This document shows, in pieces, positions 1 to 7,602 of a stretch of DNA of 8,993 nucleotides; the first letter of the stretch is position 1, and the number at the start of each line of letters is the position of its first letter. This DNA is from Lachnospiraceae bacterium. Its GTDB lineage: Bacteria > Bacillota > Clostridia > Lachnospirales > Lachnospiraceae. The position numbers and the translations under genes were made by a program. Under the pieces are notes generated by a model. The model worked only from the letters and a program-made list of their open reading frames with translations, searched no databases and had not been told where the DNA came from. The stretch spans positions 1 through 8,993 of the forward strand of contig DMCJ01000168.1 in the NCBI GenBank assembly GCA_003446735.1. Direction: 5' to 3'.

Positions 1-2
1 GC

Positions 3-908
3 TTAGCTGACCGCTCCGATAAGATCGTTTATATCTTCAACTTTGTGATCTTCCATATATTTAACGATCTCCGATGCGATGCGCTCCGATGCATAAGGAT
101 CGAAGAAGTTGGCGGCACCGACGGCTACCGCACTTGCTCCTGCGAGCATCAGCTCTATCGCATCCTCTCCGCTCATGACTCCGCCCATACCTATGATCGG
201 GATCTTTACGGCATTATGAGCTTCATATACCATCCTTACGGCCACCGGATGGATCGCGGGACCTGAAAGTCCGCCTGTCTTATTTGCAAGCACAAACTTT
301 CTGGTCTTAACATCTATCTTCATCCCGGTTATCGTATTTATTAGAGATATCGCATCCGCACCTGCCGACTCGGCCGCCTTTGCCATCTCCGCTATGCTCG
401 TGACATTGGGGCTTAATTTCATGATTACGGGCTGCTTAGCCTTCTTTTTAATTTCACTCGTTATGTTATATAAGGCATCTGCTTTCTGTCCGAAAGCTAT
501 CGCTCCCTCTTTTACATTCGGACAGGAGACATTTATCTCGAGCATGTCCACATTTTCATCCGACAGTCTTTCGACAACATCCAGATAATCTTCCACCGTT
601 TTACCGCATACATTTACGATCACCCTGGTGTCAAAATCTTTCAAAAAGTTAATGTCTCTTTTAATAAATAAGTCTATTCCCGGGTTCTGTAATCCGATGG
701 CATTGAGCATGCCGCCGTATGTTTCCGCCACCCGGGGAGTCGGATTTCCTTCCCAGGGAATGTTCGATACACCCTTTGTGATCACACCGCCGAGCTTATT
801 CAGATCTACAAACTCGCCGTATTCGATCCCGGATCCGAATGTTCCGGATGCCGTAAGTACAGGATTTTTAAAAGAAACATCTGCTATTTTAACTTCGGTC
901 ATTTTCAT
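3..908 (-). CDS. pyrD: Dihydroorotate dehydrogenase B, catalytic subunit (PyrD, class 1B)
   Basis: This is the FMN-binding catalytic subunit. It oxidises dihydroorotate to orotate in the cytoplasm, the fourth step of UMP synthesis, and passes electrons to PyrK. The 301 residues match the usual class 1B length. Visible motifs are the N-terminal SGTFGSG (21-27), the active-site loop NVSCPN with the catalytic base Cys129 (126-131), the flavin-contacting MKLSPN (163-168), NKTGGLSGPA (209-218) and the phosphate-binding GMGGVMSGEDA (240-250). Cys rather than Ser as the base, together with the adjacent pyrK, places it in class 1B. The start at 908 overlaps the pyrK stop by 4 bp (ATGA). A second in-frame ATG two codons later (900-902) lies 8 nt from the GGAG of the ribosome binding site, against 2 nt for the first, so the real start may be 902 (299 residues). 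It is the last pyr gene seen before the window edge. Confidence 0.96.
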   Translation of the reverse strand: MKMTEVKIADVSFKNPVLTASGTFGSGIEYGEFVDLNKLGGVITKGVSNIPWEGNPTPRVAETYGGMLNAIGLQNPGIDLFIKRDINFLKDFDTRVIVNVCGKTVEDYLDVVERLSDENVDMLEINVSCPNVKEGAIAFGQKADALYNITSEIKKKAKQPVIMKLSPNVTSIAEMAKAAESAGADAISLINTITGMKIDVKTRKFVLANKTGGLSGPAIHPVAVRMVYEAHNAVKIPIIGMGGVMSGEDAIELMLAGASAVAVGAANFFDPYASERIASEIVKYMEDHKVEDINDLIGAVS

Positions 909-1690
909 ATCTCCACATCCTTTGCATCAAATACAGGTCCTTCGGTGCACACTCTGGCATTGTTCACATTTGAATGTTCATCCTTATTTACAGTCTTGCA
1001 TACACAGCCGAGACAAGCGCCGACTCCGCAGGCCATTCTCTCTTCAAGAGATATGTAGGCCTTAGCTCCTATGTCTTTTGCGAAGTTTTTTACACCTCTG
1101 AGCATGGGGATCGGTCCGCAGGAATAAATCAAATCTCCATTTAACTTTTCTGCCTTTGCAGCATCTATGACATTGCCCTTTGTCCCGAAAGATCCGTCTT
1201 CGGTAGCTATCACAACCTTCGCATAAGGCTTGAATTCATCTGCCAGAAAAAGAGGTTCACTCCTGTATCCGAGTATCGCCGTTACTGATAAAGCTCCATG
1301 ATCATGAAGATCCTTACACAGTTCCAAAAGCGGGGGGATCCCTATACCGCCTCCAAATACAAGGCAGTCTTTTTTGCGTCCTTCTCCCACGGGAAAACCG
1401 TTCCCAAGGACTCCGAGTATGCTTACTTCATCTCCGTTCTCATAACCCGAAAACTCTTTGGTTCCGGTATTATTCCCCGATACTCTGTATACAAGTCGGA
1501 GCTGCGCGTTCATCCTGTCGATCTGACAGATACTTATCGGACGCGGCATAAGCTTTGCCTTATCATTTGTATATAGATTTATGAACTGTCCGGGCTTTGC
1601 CTCACCTGATAGTTCCGTGCTGATCCTCAGATCATAGATCCCATCTGCCAGCTCTTTCTGTAATATGACTCTTGCCTTTTCCTTCCTCAT
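905..1690 (-). CDS. pyrK: Dihydroorotate dehydrogenase B, electron transfer subunit (PyrK)
   Basis: PyrK is the FAD and [2Fe-2S] subunit that carries electrons from PyrD's FMN to NAD+. It belongs to the ferredoxin-NADP reductase-like family. The 261 residues are of normal length. The FAD-binding RPISI lies at 50-54, with a following YRVSGNNTGT segment (68-77). The nucleotide-binding glycine stretch GGGIGIPP is at 113-120, and SCGPIPML at 190-197 is the NAD-domain signature. The iron-sulfur ligands are Cys221, Cys226, Cys229 and Cys248 in the pattern CGxGxCxxC...C, so all four are present. The ATG at 1690 follows an AAAGGA ribosome binding site about 6 nt upstream. The gene sits 33 bp after pyrC and directly before pyrD, and is almost certainly cotranscribed with both. 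Confidence 0.96.
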   Translation of the reverse strand: MRKEKARVILQKELADGIYDLRISTELSGEAKPGQFINLYTNDKAKLMPRPISICQIDRMNAQLRLVYRVSGNNTGTKEFSGYENGDEVSILGVLGNGFPVGEGRKKDCLVFGGGIGIPPLLELCKDLHDHGALSVTAILGYRSEPLFLADEFKPYAKVVIATEDGSFGTKGNVIDAAKAEKLNGDLIYSCGPIPMLRGVKNFAKDIGAKAYISLEERMACGVGACLGCVCKTVNKDEHSNVNNARVCTEGPVFDAKDVEI

Positions 1691-1723
1691 GCTGTTTCCT
1701 TTCCGGGTCTTATTTTCGACATT

Positions 1724-3067
1724 TTATTCTTCGTTAAAAACTCCGTCATCATAAACGATCTTACCGTCTATTATCGTCATATATATCTTTCCGTAAAGCT
1801 TTTCTCCCTGCCAGTTTTCCTTAAGAAAAGGAGAATTCGACGACTTTGAAAACGATCTTTCGTAGATAAATTCCTCATCCGGATCGTAAAGGATAATATC
1901 TGCCGCTTCCCCCTTTACCACGCCTTTACATTTAAAACCGTAAAGCTCCGCGGGTCCCTTTGTAAACCTTTCCATCACCTGATAAAGTGTCATATGCCCC
2001 GGCTTTACCAGATTTGTTACGGCAAGCGGAAATGCGCTCTCAAGCCCGATGATCCCGCTTAAGGATCTCTTGATCGCCCCGGCTCCGGCCTTTTCCTCAT
2101 AGGCGTGGGGGGCGTGATCAGTGGCTATCATGCTTATCGTTCCGTCTTTTAAACCTTCGATTATGGCCAGTCTGTCCTCTTCTGTCCGAAGCGGAGGGTT
2201 CATCTTGGCATTTGCGCCGTATTTTATGACCGCTTCTTCGTTAAGCGAAAAATGATGAGGTGTAGCTTCAGCGAATATGTTCGGATGATCGTATCTTGCT
2301 TCTCTTACGTAAGATACACCCTCTTTGGTACTTATATGCTGGATATCTATTACGGCTCCGGTCTCCCCCGCAAGACGTATATCCCTTTCTATCATACTTA
2401 TCTCAGCCTGCCTGTCGGATCCGTATATCCCGTAATATTCCGAGGCTTTTCCGTGATTTATGCCGTTTTCCTTTATAAATTCAGGGTTTTCCTCATGAAA
2501 TGAAAGCGGAACGTTAAGCCTTACAGCCTCCTGCATCGCTTTTCTTACAAACTCCTCATCAAGAAGCGGGATCCCGTCATCGGTAAAGCCCACAGCCCCG
2601 GCCTTTTTAAGGCCTTCCATGTCGGTAAGCTTTTTTCCTTTAAGTTCTTTGCTTACCGTTGCGCAAGTATCTATCTTTAAGGGTGTTTCCTTTGCCTTAT
2701 CAAGGATGTATTTAAGAGTTTCCTTACTGTCAACGACGGGCTTTGTATTTGCCATCAGGACAACATGCGTAAAACCGCCTGCCATCGCAGCCCTTGATCC
2801 CGAAAGTATGTCTTCTTTATAAGTAAATCCCGGATCCCTGAAATGGACGTGCACGTCCGTAAGCCCGGGAGATATGTACTTTCCCTTTGCATCAATGACC
2901 TTTATCTCTTCCGCGGATGAACTTTCGTCTGTAGCTGCGGCCTCAATCTCTGCCCCATCTTCCGCCTCATCTACGCTGTATATGCAGCCATCCTTTATGA
3001 GGATGTTATATTTACCTTCTTTTTTGCTGAAAGGGTCTATGAGTGTCCCGTTTTTTATCAAAAGCAT
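1724..3067 (-). CDS. pyrC: Dihydroorotase (PyrC, class I)
   Basis: This zinc amidohydrolase cyclises carbamoyl-aspartate to dihydroorotate, the third step of pyrimidine synthesis. The metal-binding DVHVHFRDPG is at 71-80 (His73, His75, Arg77). FTDDG lies at 161-165, the metal-site histidines are His191 (SFHEE) and His244 (IQHIST), and the catalytic ATDHAPH is at 315-321 (Asp317). The motifs are those of the class I (Bacillus-type, allantoinase-like) enzymes rather than the E. coli class. At 447 residues it is slightly longer than the usual 425-430. The excess appears to be an acidic, Ser/Ala-rich stretch at about 34-56 in the N-terminal beta domain, outside the active site. The ATG at 3067 has an AGGGGC ribosome binding site. 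It is the first gene of the pyrC-pyrK-pyrD unit. Confidence 0.95.
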   Translation of the reverse strand: MLLIKNGTLIDPFSKKEGKYNILIKDGCIYSVDEAEDGAEIEAAATDESSSAEEIKVIDAKGKYISPGLTDVHVHFRDPGFTYKEDILSGSRAAMAGGFTHVVLMANTKPVVDSKETLKYILDKAKETPLKIDTCATVSKELKGKKLTDMEGLKKAGAVGFTDDGIPLLDEEFVRKAMQEAVRLNVPLSFHEENPEFIKENGINHGKASEYYGIYGSDRQAEISMIERDIRLAGETGAVIDIQHISTKEGVSYVREARYDHPNIFAEATPHHFSLNEEAVIKYGANAKMNPPLRTEEDRLAIIEGLKDGTISMIATDHAPHAYEEKAGAGAIKRSLSGIIGLESAFPLAVTNLVKPGHMTLYQVMERFTKGPAELYGFKCKGVVKGEAADIILYDPDEEFIYERSFSKSSNSPFLKENWQGEKLYGKIYMTIIDGKIVYDDGVFNEE

Positions 3068-3129
3068 GATTTGCCCCTTTTTTTTAATTGTGTTATTATA
3101 CTATGGTCAACAGATTTACGGAGGTTTAA
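3068..3129. promoter_or_regulatory. Divergent promoter region for pyrC (minus) and plsC (plus)
   Basis: These 62 bp are the only space between two divergent genes. On the minus strand a perfect TATAAT lies at 3100-3095. This would start transcription near 3088 and leave a leader of about 20 nt containing a run of eight A (3085-3078). On the plus strand TATACT lies at 3097-3102 and would start near 3109. The two -10 boxes overlap. No convincing -35 box is visible at 16-18 bp from either one, so both assignments are tentative. The pyrC leader has no room for a PyrR-type anti-antiterminator/terminator. Confidence 0.4.
3120..3124 (+). promoter_or_regulatory. Ribosome binding site of plsC
   Basis: GGAGG sits 5 nt before the ATG at 3130. 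This is a consensus Shine-Dalgarno sequence and fixes the plsC start. Confidence 0.85.
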
Positions 3130-3864
3130 ATGATTCGATTTATAATTGTCCTTATAGCCGTCATAATTTTCCTGATCGTGAGCCTTCCGATCCAGCTTGT
3201 TTTGTGGCTGATACGTTTTGTTTCGCCTTCAGTCTGCGATACTGTATCAAGAGCCATCGTCGGCTGGGCTTTCAGGGTCTGCATTTGGTTATCAGGCGTC
3301 AGGCTTACGGTGATCGGCGAGGAGAATGTCCCCAAAGACCGTCCCGTCCTCTATATAAGCAACCACAGGAGCTTTTATGATATCATCCTTACCTACTGCC
3401 GCGTTCCGAGAGCGACCGGATATATATCAAAGAAATCTGTAAGGCGCGTTCCCTCGCTTTCCACATGGATGATACTCATGAACTGTCTCTTCCTTGACAG
3501 AGATGATATAAAGCAGGGAATGGAAGTCATCAAAAAAGCCATCGATCATATAAATAACGGCATTTCCATCTACGTATGCCCCGAAGGTACCAGGAATAAG
3601 ACAGACGAGCCTATTCTTGATTTCCATGCAGGCACATTTAAGATCGCAGAGCGTACCGGATGCACGATCATCCCCATCACGATGGTAAACAGTGAGCAGA
3701 TATTCGAGGCTCATCTGCCTAAGATCAAAAGCGCCCATGTCATTCTCGAATACGGTAAGCCTATCGAGACAAAGGACATGTCAAGGGCTGAGAGGAAACA
3801 GGTTCCGGGAATGACTCATGATATCATAAAGGAAACCTACCTTAAAAATCTTTCTCTTGTATGA
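3130..3864 (+). CDS. plsC: 1-acyl-sn-glycerol-3-phosphate acyltransferase (PlsC family)
   Basis: This is a membrane-bound acyltransferase of the PlsC/LPLAT family. It most likely transfers a fatty acyl chain to lysophosphatidic acid to make phosphatidic acid at the inner face of the membrane. The 244 residues begin with a long hydrophobic segment (about 3-29) that anchors it. The family blocks appear in order: NHRSFYD (78-84, the NHx4D catalytic motif), FLDR (121-124), PEGTRNK (151-157, glycerol-phosphate binding) and IPITM (181-185). The gene is alone on the plus strand, divergent from pyrC. Its last 23 bp overlap the end of murF. The acyl-chain and acceptor specificity cannot be read from the sequence; another lysophospholipid acyltransferase role is possible. 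Confidence 0.9.
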   Translation: MIRFIIVLIAVIIFLIVSLPIQLVLWLIRFVSPSVCDTVSRAIVGWAFRVCIWLSGVRLTVIGEENVPKDRPVLYISNHRSFYDIILTYCRVPRATGYISKKSVRRVPSLSTWMILMNCLFLDRDDIKQGMEVIKKAIDHINNGISIYVCPEGTRNKTDEPILDFHAGTFKIAERTGCTIIPITMVNSEQIFEAHLPKIKSAHVILEYGKPIETKDMSRAERKQVPGMTHDIIKETYLKNLSLV

Positions 3865-5275
3865 TCTTTAAAAGTTCTTCAAAATGCATTCCGTGAGACG
3901 CCTTGAATAATACGGCGTCTCCTTTTTTTATATATTTATCGCTGACCGCGATAAAGTCTTCCTTGGTCGCAAACCACTTTACAGTAGTTTCGGTTTCGAT
4001 CTCTTTATCCTTTTCTATTTCATCCCTGATGCCGTTCTTAAGCGCATATTTTGCCCCCTCATATATATCCTTTGAGAGCTCGCCTATGCATATGATGACA
4101 TCGGGCCTGTTCTTTCCGGCATAAAATCCGGTCTCGTAATGAAGTCTCTTTTCTTCATCTCCGAGTTCAAACATGTCGCCGAGCACTGCCACTTTACGCT
4201 CATTTGCAGTCATAAGAAGATCTATGGCCGCCTTTACGGCTTTAGGAGATGCATTATAGGTCTCATCTATAAAAGTCATACCCTTCTGACGGATGATCCT
4301 TCCTCTTCCGGGAAGCGCCGCCGCCTCACCTATACCCTTAAAGATATCTTCCCTGTTCATACCAAGTACTTTACCGACCAATGCGGCTGCCGCGGCATTT
4401 ATCGCCATGTGCATACCGGGTATGGGGAGGTGTACCTTTCCTTCTTCTTTATCAATAACAAGCGTTATGTCGCTTCCGTATATACCTTTTTCTTCTACAT
4501 CTTTTAAGAAGACGTCCGCATCCTCGTTTTTAACCGAAAATCCGTATACTTTCTGCCTGCTCTTTCCTTTAAGCTTTATAAGCTGATCGTCATCTTCGTT
4601 GATGATGATAAAGGCTCCATCTTTCATATGAGCGATGACCTCGGTCTTGCCTTTGAAGATGCCTTCTCTCGAACCGAAATTGCCGATGTGGCTCTCGCCT
4701 ATGTTTGTATAGACCATGATATCGGGAGCTACCATATCCCCGAGAAGATCCATCTCTCCGTAGTGATTGATACCCATCTCTACGATAGCGGTCTTTACCG
4801 ACGGATCGACCGCGCATATCGTAAGCGGAACTCCGATGCCGTTATTGTAATTTCCCTGTGTCCTGGATGCGTTAAAACCGGCGGATAATACGTTATATAT
4901 CATTTCCTTCGTACTCGTCTTGCCGACGCTTCCGGTGATTCCTATAAAGACAACACCTCTATCCTGGAGCTTTTTCCTGTAGGCCTTAGCTATCATCTGG
5001 AAAGCCTTAACGCTGTCATCCACAAGGATGTATGACCCTTTTGGAGCAACAAGTTCTTTTTCACTGAGTACGCAGAGCGCTCCCGCCTCAAAAACAGACG
5101 GGATATAGTCGTGGCCGTCGTTGTTATCGCCTTTAATGGCAACAAAGAGCCAGTCCTTTCCGATCATTCTCGAGTCTCTTTCGACTCCTTTTATGATCTT
5201 TTCCTTATCTTCCTCTTTTCCGAAAAATCTTCCGCCGCAGGCATTTATCGCCTCGGCAACAGTAAAATCATCCAT
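3842..5275 (-). CDS. murF: UDP-N-acetylmuramoyl-tripeptide--D-alanyl-D-alanine ligase (MurF)
   Basis: MurF is the last cytoplasmic Mur ligase. It uses ATP to join D-Ala-D-Ala to UDP-MurNAc-tripeptide. Its 477 residues show the three Mur domains. The N-terminal UDP-binding domain (1 to about 107) includes the RDSR motif near 33-36. The central ATPase domain has the P-loop GITGSVGKTS (112-121), the NYNNGIGVP segment (142-150) and the lysine segment KGKTEVI (208-214). The C-terminal domain has DETYNASPKAVKAA (337-350) and VLGDMFELG (364-372). The C-terminal motif usually seen as SRGM reads SHGM here (460-463). The length is a little above the usual 450. The gene starts 12 bp after ddl and is the last of the gene set. 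Its 3' end overlaps plsC tail to tail, so any terminator must lie inside plsC. Confidence 0.96.
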   Translation of the reverse strand: MDDFTVAEAINACGGRFFGKEEDKEKIIKGVERDSRMIGKDWLFVAIKGDNNDGHDYIPSVFEAGALCVLSEKELVAPKGSYILVDDSVKAFQMIAKAYRKKLQDRGVVFIGITGSVGKTSTKEMIYNVLSAGFNASRTQGNYNNGIGVPLTICAVDPSVKTAIVEMGINHYGEMDLLGDMVAPDIMVYTNIGESHIGNFGSREGIFKGKTEVIAHMKDGAFIIINEDDDQLIKLKGKSRQKVYGFSVKNEDADVFLKDVEEKGIYGSDITLVIDKEEGKVHLPIPGMHMAINAAAAALVGKVLGMNREDIFKGIGEAAALPGRGRIIRQKGMTFIDETYNASPKAVKAAIDLLMTANERKVAVLGDMFELGDEEKRLHYETGFYAGKNRPDVIICIGELSKDIYEGAKYALKNGIRDEIEKDKEIETETTVKWFATKEDFIAVSDKYIKKGDAVLFKASHGMHFEELLKIIQEKDF

Positions 5276-5287
5276 TATCCGACCTTC

Positions 5288-6331
5288 TTAATCATATTTG
5301 TTAAGCGACAGCTCCACCAGTCTCTGGCAGAGCTCATCATAATCAATGCCGACAGCCGCAGCCTCCTGAGGTATGAGCGAAGTAGGGGTCATGCCCGGAA
5401 GAGTATTGGCTTCCAGGCACCAGACATTCTCATCTTCATCCACGATGAAATCCATCCGCGCATATACCATGAGTCTGAGCGCCATGTAGGCCTCTTCAGC
5501 TGCCTTTTGAACCTTTTTTGTAAGCTTGTAACTGCAGTCCGCGGGGCAGATCTCCTGTGTGGCGCCGGGCTGGTATTTATTTTTATAGTCATAATGGCCG
5601 CTCTTAGGGATTATCTCCACTATAGGAAGAGCCTGACCGTTTAATACGGCGCAGGTCATCTCGCGGCCTTTTATGAACTGCTCGATCACAACGTCGTTCT
5701 CATAGGAAAAGGCTTTGTTTAACGCATCTGTAAGTTCCTCTTCCTTATTAACGAAGTATACTCCGACGCTCGAACCTCCGTGGCTGGTCTTGACAACGCA
5801 GGGGTAGATTATATCTCCTATCCTTAAAGGTCCGCCCTTTTTTACCGAAAATCCCTTGGGCGTCCTTATATCCGCCGCCTCGAATACGGCTTTGGTAAGG
5901 CCCTTATCCATCGCCATTGCACTTGATACATAATCCGTTCCGGTATATTTTATACCGAGCAGATCGAGAGTCGCCTGGATACGTCCGTCCTCGCCGTTCA
6001 TTCCGTGGAGAGCCAGAAAGACTATATCCGCCATCTTGCAGAGCTTTAAGATGTTCTTTCCGAAGAATCCGTCCTCGCTCCGCCCTCTTATGACCTCAAA
6101 ATCCTTTATATCGGGAGAGATCTCTCCGATGTTCCTGATGCCTTCGCTAAAATCCCTGTCCAGTGAAAAAACGTTTTCAAGCTCGTCTTCGCTTAAATCG
6201 ATCCCCATAAAGACATCCGCCAGTACAACATCGTGGCCTTTTCTCTTTAACGCCTTATAAACACCCGTCCCGGAAACTAACGACACGTCTCTCTCCGTGC
6301 TGTTTCCTCCTGCCAAAACCAAGATCTTCAT
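5288..6331 (-). CDS. ddl: D-alanine--D-alanine ligase (Ddl)
   Basis: This ATP-grasp ligase makes the D-Ala-D-Ala dipeptide that MurF consumes. The 347 residues are of normal length. Motifs in order are STERDVSLVSG with the conserved Glu13 (11-21), HGMNGEDG (109-116), the serine region before MDKGLTK (136-147), the ATP-binding loop KTSHGGSSVG (181-190), the omega loop YDYKNKY (247-253), ARMDF (291-295) and the metal-binding EANTLPGMTPTS (307-318). The Tyr in YDYKNKY fits a true D-Ala-D-Ala enzyme rather than a VanA-type D-Ala-D-Lac ligase. The start overlaps the preceding gene's stop by 4 bp (ATGA), which implies translational coupling. A GAGAGG ribosome binding site lies inside the upstream gene. 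Confidence 0.96.
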   Translation of the reverse strand: MKILVLAGGNSTERDVSLVSGTGVYKALKRKGHDVVLADVFMGIDLSEDELENVFSLDRDFSEGIRNIGEISPDIKDFEVIRGRSEDGFFGKNILKLCKMADIVFLALHGMNGEDGRIQATLDLLGIKYTGTDYVSSAMAMDKGLTKAVFEAADIRTPKGFSVKKGGPLRIGDIIYPCVVKTSHGGSSVGVYFVNKEEELTDALNKAFSYENDVVIEQFIKGREMTCAVLNGQALPIVEIIPKSGHYDYKNKYQPGATQEICPADCSYKLTKKVQKAAEEAYMALRLMVYARMDFIVDEDENVWCLEANTLPGMTPTSLIPQEAAAVGIDYDELCQRLVELSLNKYD

Positions 6332-7563
6332 TGTCCGGCCTCTCTTTCCTCAATCTCTTTGATCACATATAAAAACGCACCCATATTTCCGCCGTATTCC
6401 CTTCCGGATAAAGATGATCCGGTCTTGTTCGCGCCGAAATAATAATGCATCGTATCGCTCATTATATCAACATATTCCCTGCTGATGACAGTCTGCTCGA
6501 TAACACATGTTATGTAGAGCATGTCGGCCATATCATTAAGGTCTTTATCCCTGCCTATTATATAGAATTCGCTGCCGTATGTATTATCACAGTAGGCCCT
6601 TGCCAAAGACAGAATGCCTTCCATCATCTCGCCGCATATATCTATATCCGTATCATGTACAGTGGAAAGATACATGAGCGCTCCGCTTAAATAAGCATCA
6701 TCATCTGTCTTTATCGCGCCTTCATCCTTCATCTTTTCATAGAGCTCTAAGATCTTTTCGTGATACTTTTCCTCTCCGGTCTCCTTATAAAGCGAAGCAG
6801 ATGCAAGGAACATAAGGCGGTCATTTTCCATGCTCTCTCTTCTCGAGGTTATATCACTTATCTCTCCATAGAGTCTTTGGGCATCCTTTAAATATGCCGC
6901 GGCTTTTTCTTCCTGCCCGCGCTTACTTAAAAGCCCGTAATAGCTGACCTCGGCAGCGAGCCTGAACGTGATATCATCCTTGGCATCGGTGATATCATTA
7001 TAGGAAATGGTGGCTTCACCGTTTACAAGCCTGTCGGCAAGCTCATCCTGAAAAGCCTTTATCTCACTGTCCGCGCCATAGCTCTCTTCGATCCTGCAAA
7101 GCCAGAGGAGCTTTTTGGCCGTATCGTAGATAGTCCCGTCCCTGCCCGGATCTTTCATGTTGTCAAAGATGATCTTCTGCTTTATTAAAGATACATCTTT
7201 ACCAATCCTGAACGCATAGGATCTGCCTATAAACGGCGCTTCTATATAATATTCGCCCTCGGTCTTTACATCAGAAAACCGCCCCATACAGACATTTCCC
7301 TCGGATGAGGAAGTCATTGTGCCGGTGAATACGGTCTTTCGGGTCTTTTTATCTACAACATAAAATACATCGGACTCGTTCTTATCTGCCTCATCCCTTA
7401 AAAAGAAGCATTTCTTCTCTTCACCCGGAAGGTAACCTTCCCTGTCGATAAGGACTGTCGGATTTTTGCCCGCATCAGCGGATATGTTATATTTATTTAA
7501 ATATAATGAAAATGCTCCGGCGATAAAAAACAAGATCACCGAAAACAAAATTGTCTTTTTCAT
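6328..7563 (-). CDS. Membrane-anchored GH9-like protein with cellulase N-terminal Ig domain, probably non-catalytic
   Basis: This protein of 411 residues begins with a hydrophobic segment (about 4-22) after MKK. That is a signal anchor or, if cleaved near ADA (29-31), a secreted form; either way it acts outside the membrane. Residues 36-121 resemble the Ig-like N-terminal domain of family-9 cellulases (CelD_N): VLIDREGYLPGEEKK near 37-51, GRFSDVKTEGEYYIE at 94-108 and a closing YAFRIGKDV at 116-124. The remaining roughly 270 residues resemble the alpha/alpha barrel of GH9, with ENDRLMFLASASLYKETG (246-263) matching the family's DELxWAAxxLYxATG helix and MHYYFGANKTGSS (372-384) its late LxYxLGxNPxGxS segment. 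The catalytic DAGDY, PHHR and final NE motifs are absent and the domain is short, so hydrolase activity is doubtful. The gene leads ddl and murF, which suggests a role at the cell wall; that is inference. No Shine-Dalgarno sequence precedes the ATG. Confidence 0.75.
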   Translation of the reverse strand: MKKTILFSVILFFIAGAFSLYLNKYNISADAGKNPTVLIDREGYLPGEEKKCFFLRDEADKNESDVFYVVDKKTRKTVFTGTMTSSSEGNVCMGRFSDVKTEGEYYIEAPFIGRSYAFRIGKDVSLIKQKIIFDNMKDPGRDGTIYDTAKKLLWLCRIEESYGADSEIKAFQDELADRLVNGEATISYNDITDAKDDITFRLAAEVSYYGLLSKRGQEEKAAAYLKDAQRLYGEISDITSRRESMENDRLMFLASASLYKETGEEKYHEKILELYEKMKDEGAIKTDDDAYLSGALMYLSTVHDTDIDICGEMMEGILSLARAYCDNTYGSEFYIIGRDKDLNDMADMLYITCVIEQTVISREYVDIMSDTMHYYFGANKTGSSLSGREYGGNMGAFLYVIKEIEEREAGQ

Positions 7564-7602
7564 ACTGTATACAAGTATACCATATAATCATTTTAAAAGA
7601 AA
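7563..7602 (-). promoter_or_regulatory. Possible promoter and dyad at the start of the GH9-like gene
   Basis: On the minus strand TATACT at 7579-7574 could be a -10 box. It lies only 10 nt before the ATG at 7563, so transcripts would start about 3 nt before the codon. The -35 region is poor (TTTCTT at 7602-7597). The box lies inside a 14-bp dyad made of two GTATAC hexamers (7567-7572 and 7575-7580) with two bases between them, which could be an operator. No ribosome binding site is visible between the dyad and the ATG. Confidence 0.35.

Noticed and set aside
628..1065. A 145-codon plus-strand open frame opposite pyrD/pyrK
   Set aside because: It lies entirely antisense to two confidently identified enzymes, has no ribosome binding site of note, and its composition is that expected of a shadow frame.
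1691..1723. A terminator or promoter between pyrC and pyrK
   Set aside because: The 33-bp gap has no stem with a T run and no promoter-like boxes; it looks like simple operon spacing.
2874..3380. A 168-codon plus-strand open frame spanning the start of pyrC, the divergent promoter gap and the start of plsC
   Set aside because: It is out of frame with plsC and antisense to pyrC; both of those have full family motifs. Its N-terminal Ser/Ala repeats are the complement of the pyrC acidic stretch.
5111..5644. A 177-codon plus-strand open frame across the ddl/murF junction
   Set aside because: It is antisense to two complete, motif-bearing ligases and has no recognisable protein family.
5288..6331. 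Vancomycin-resistance type D-Ala-D-Lac ligase
   Set aside because: The omega loop keeps YDYKNKY, typical of D-Ala-D-Ala ligases, and no vanH/vanX neighbours are present.
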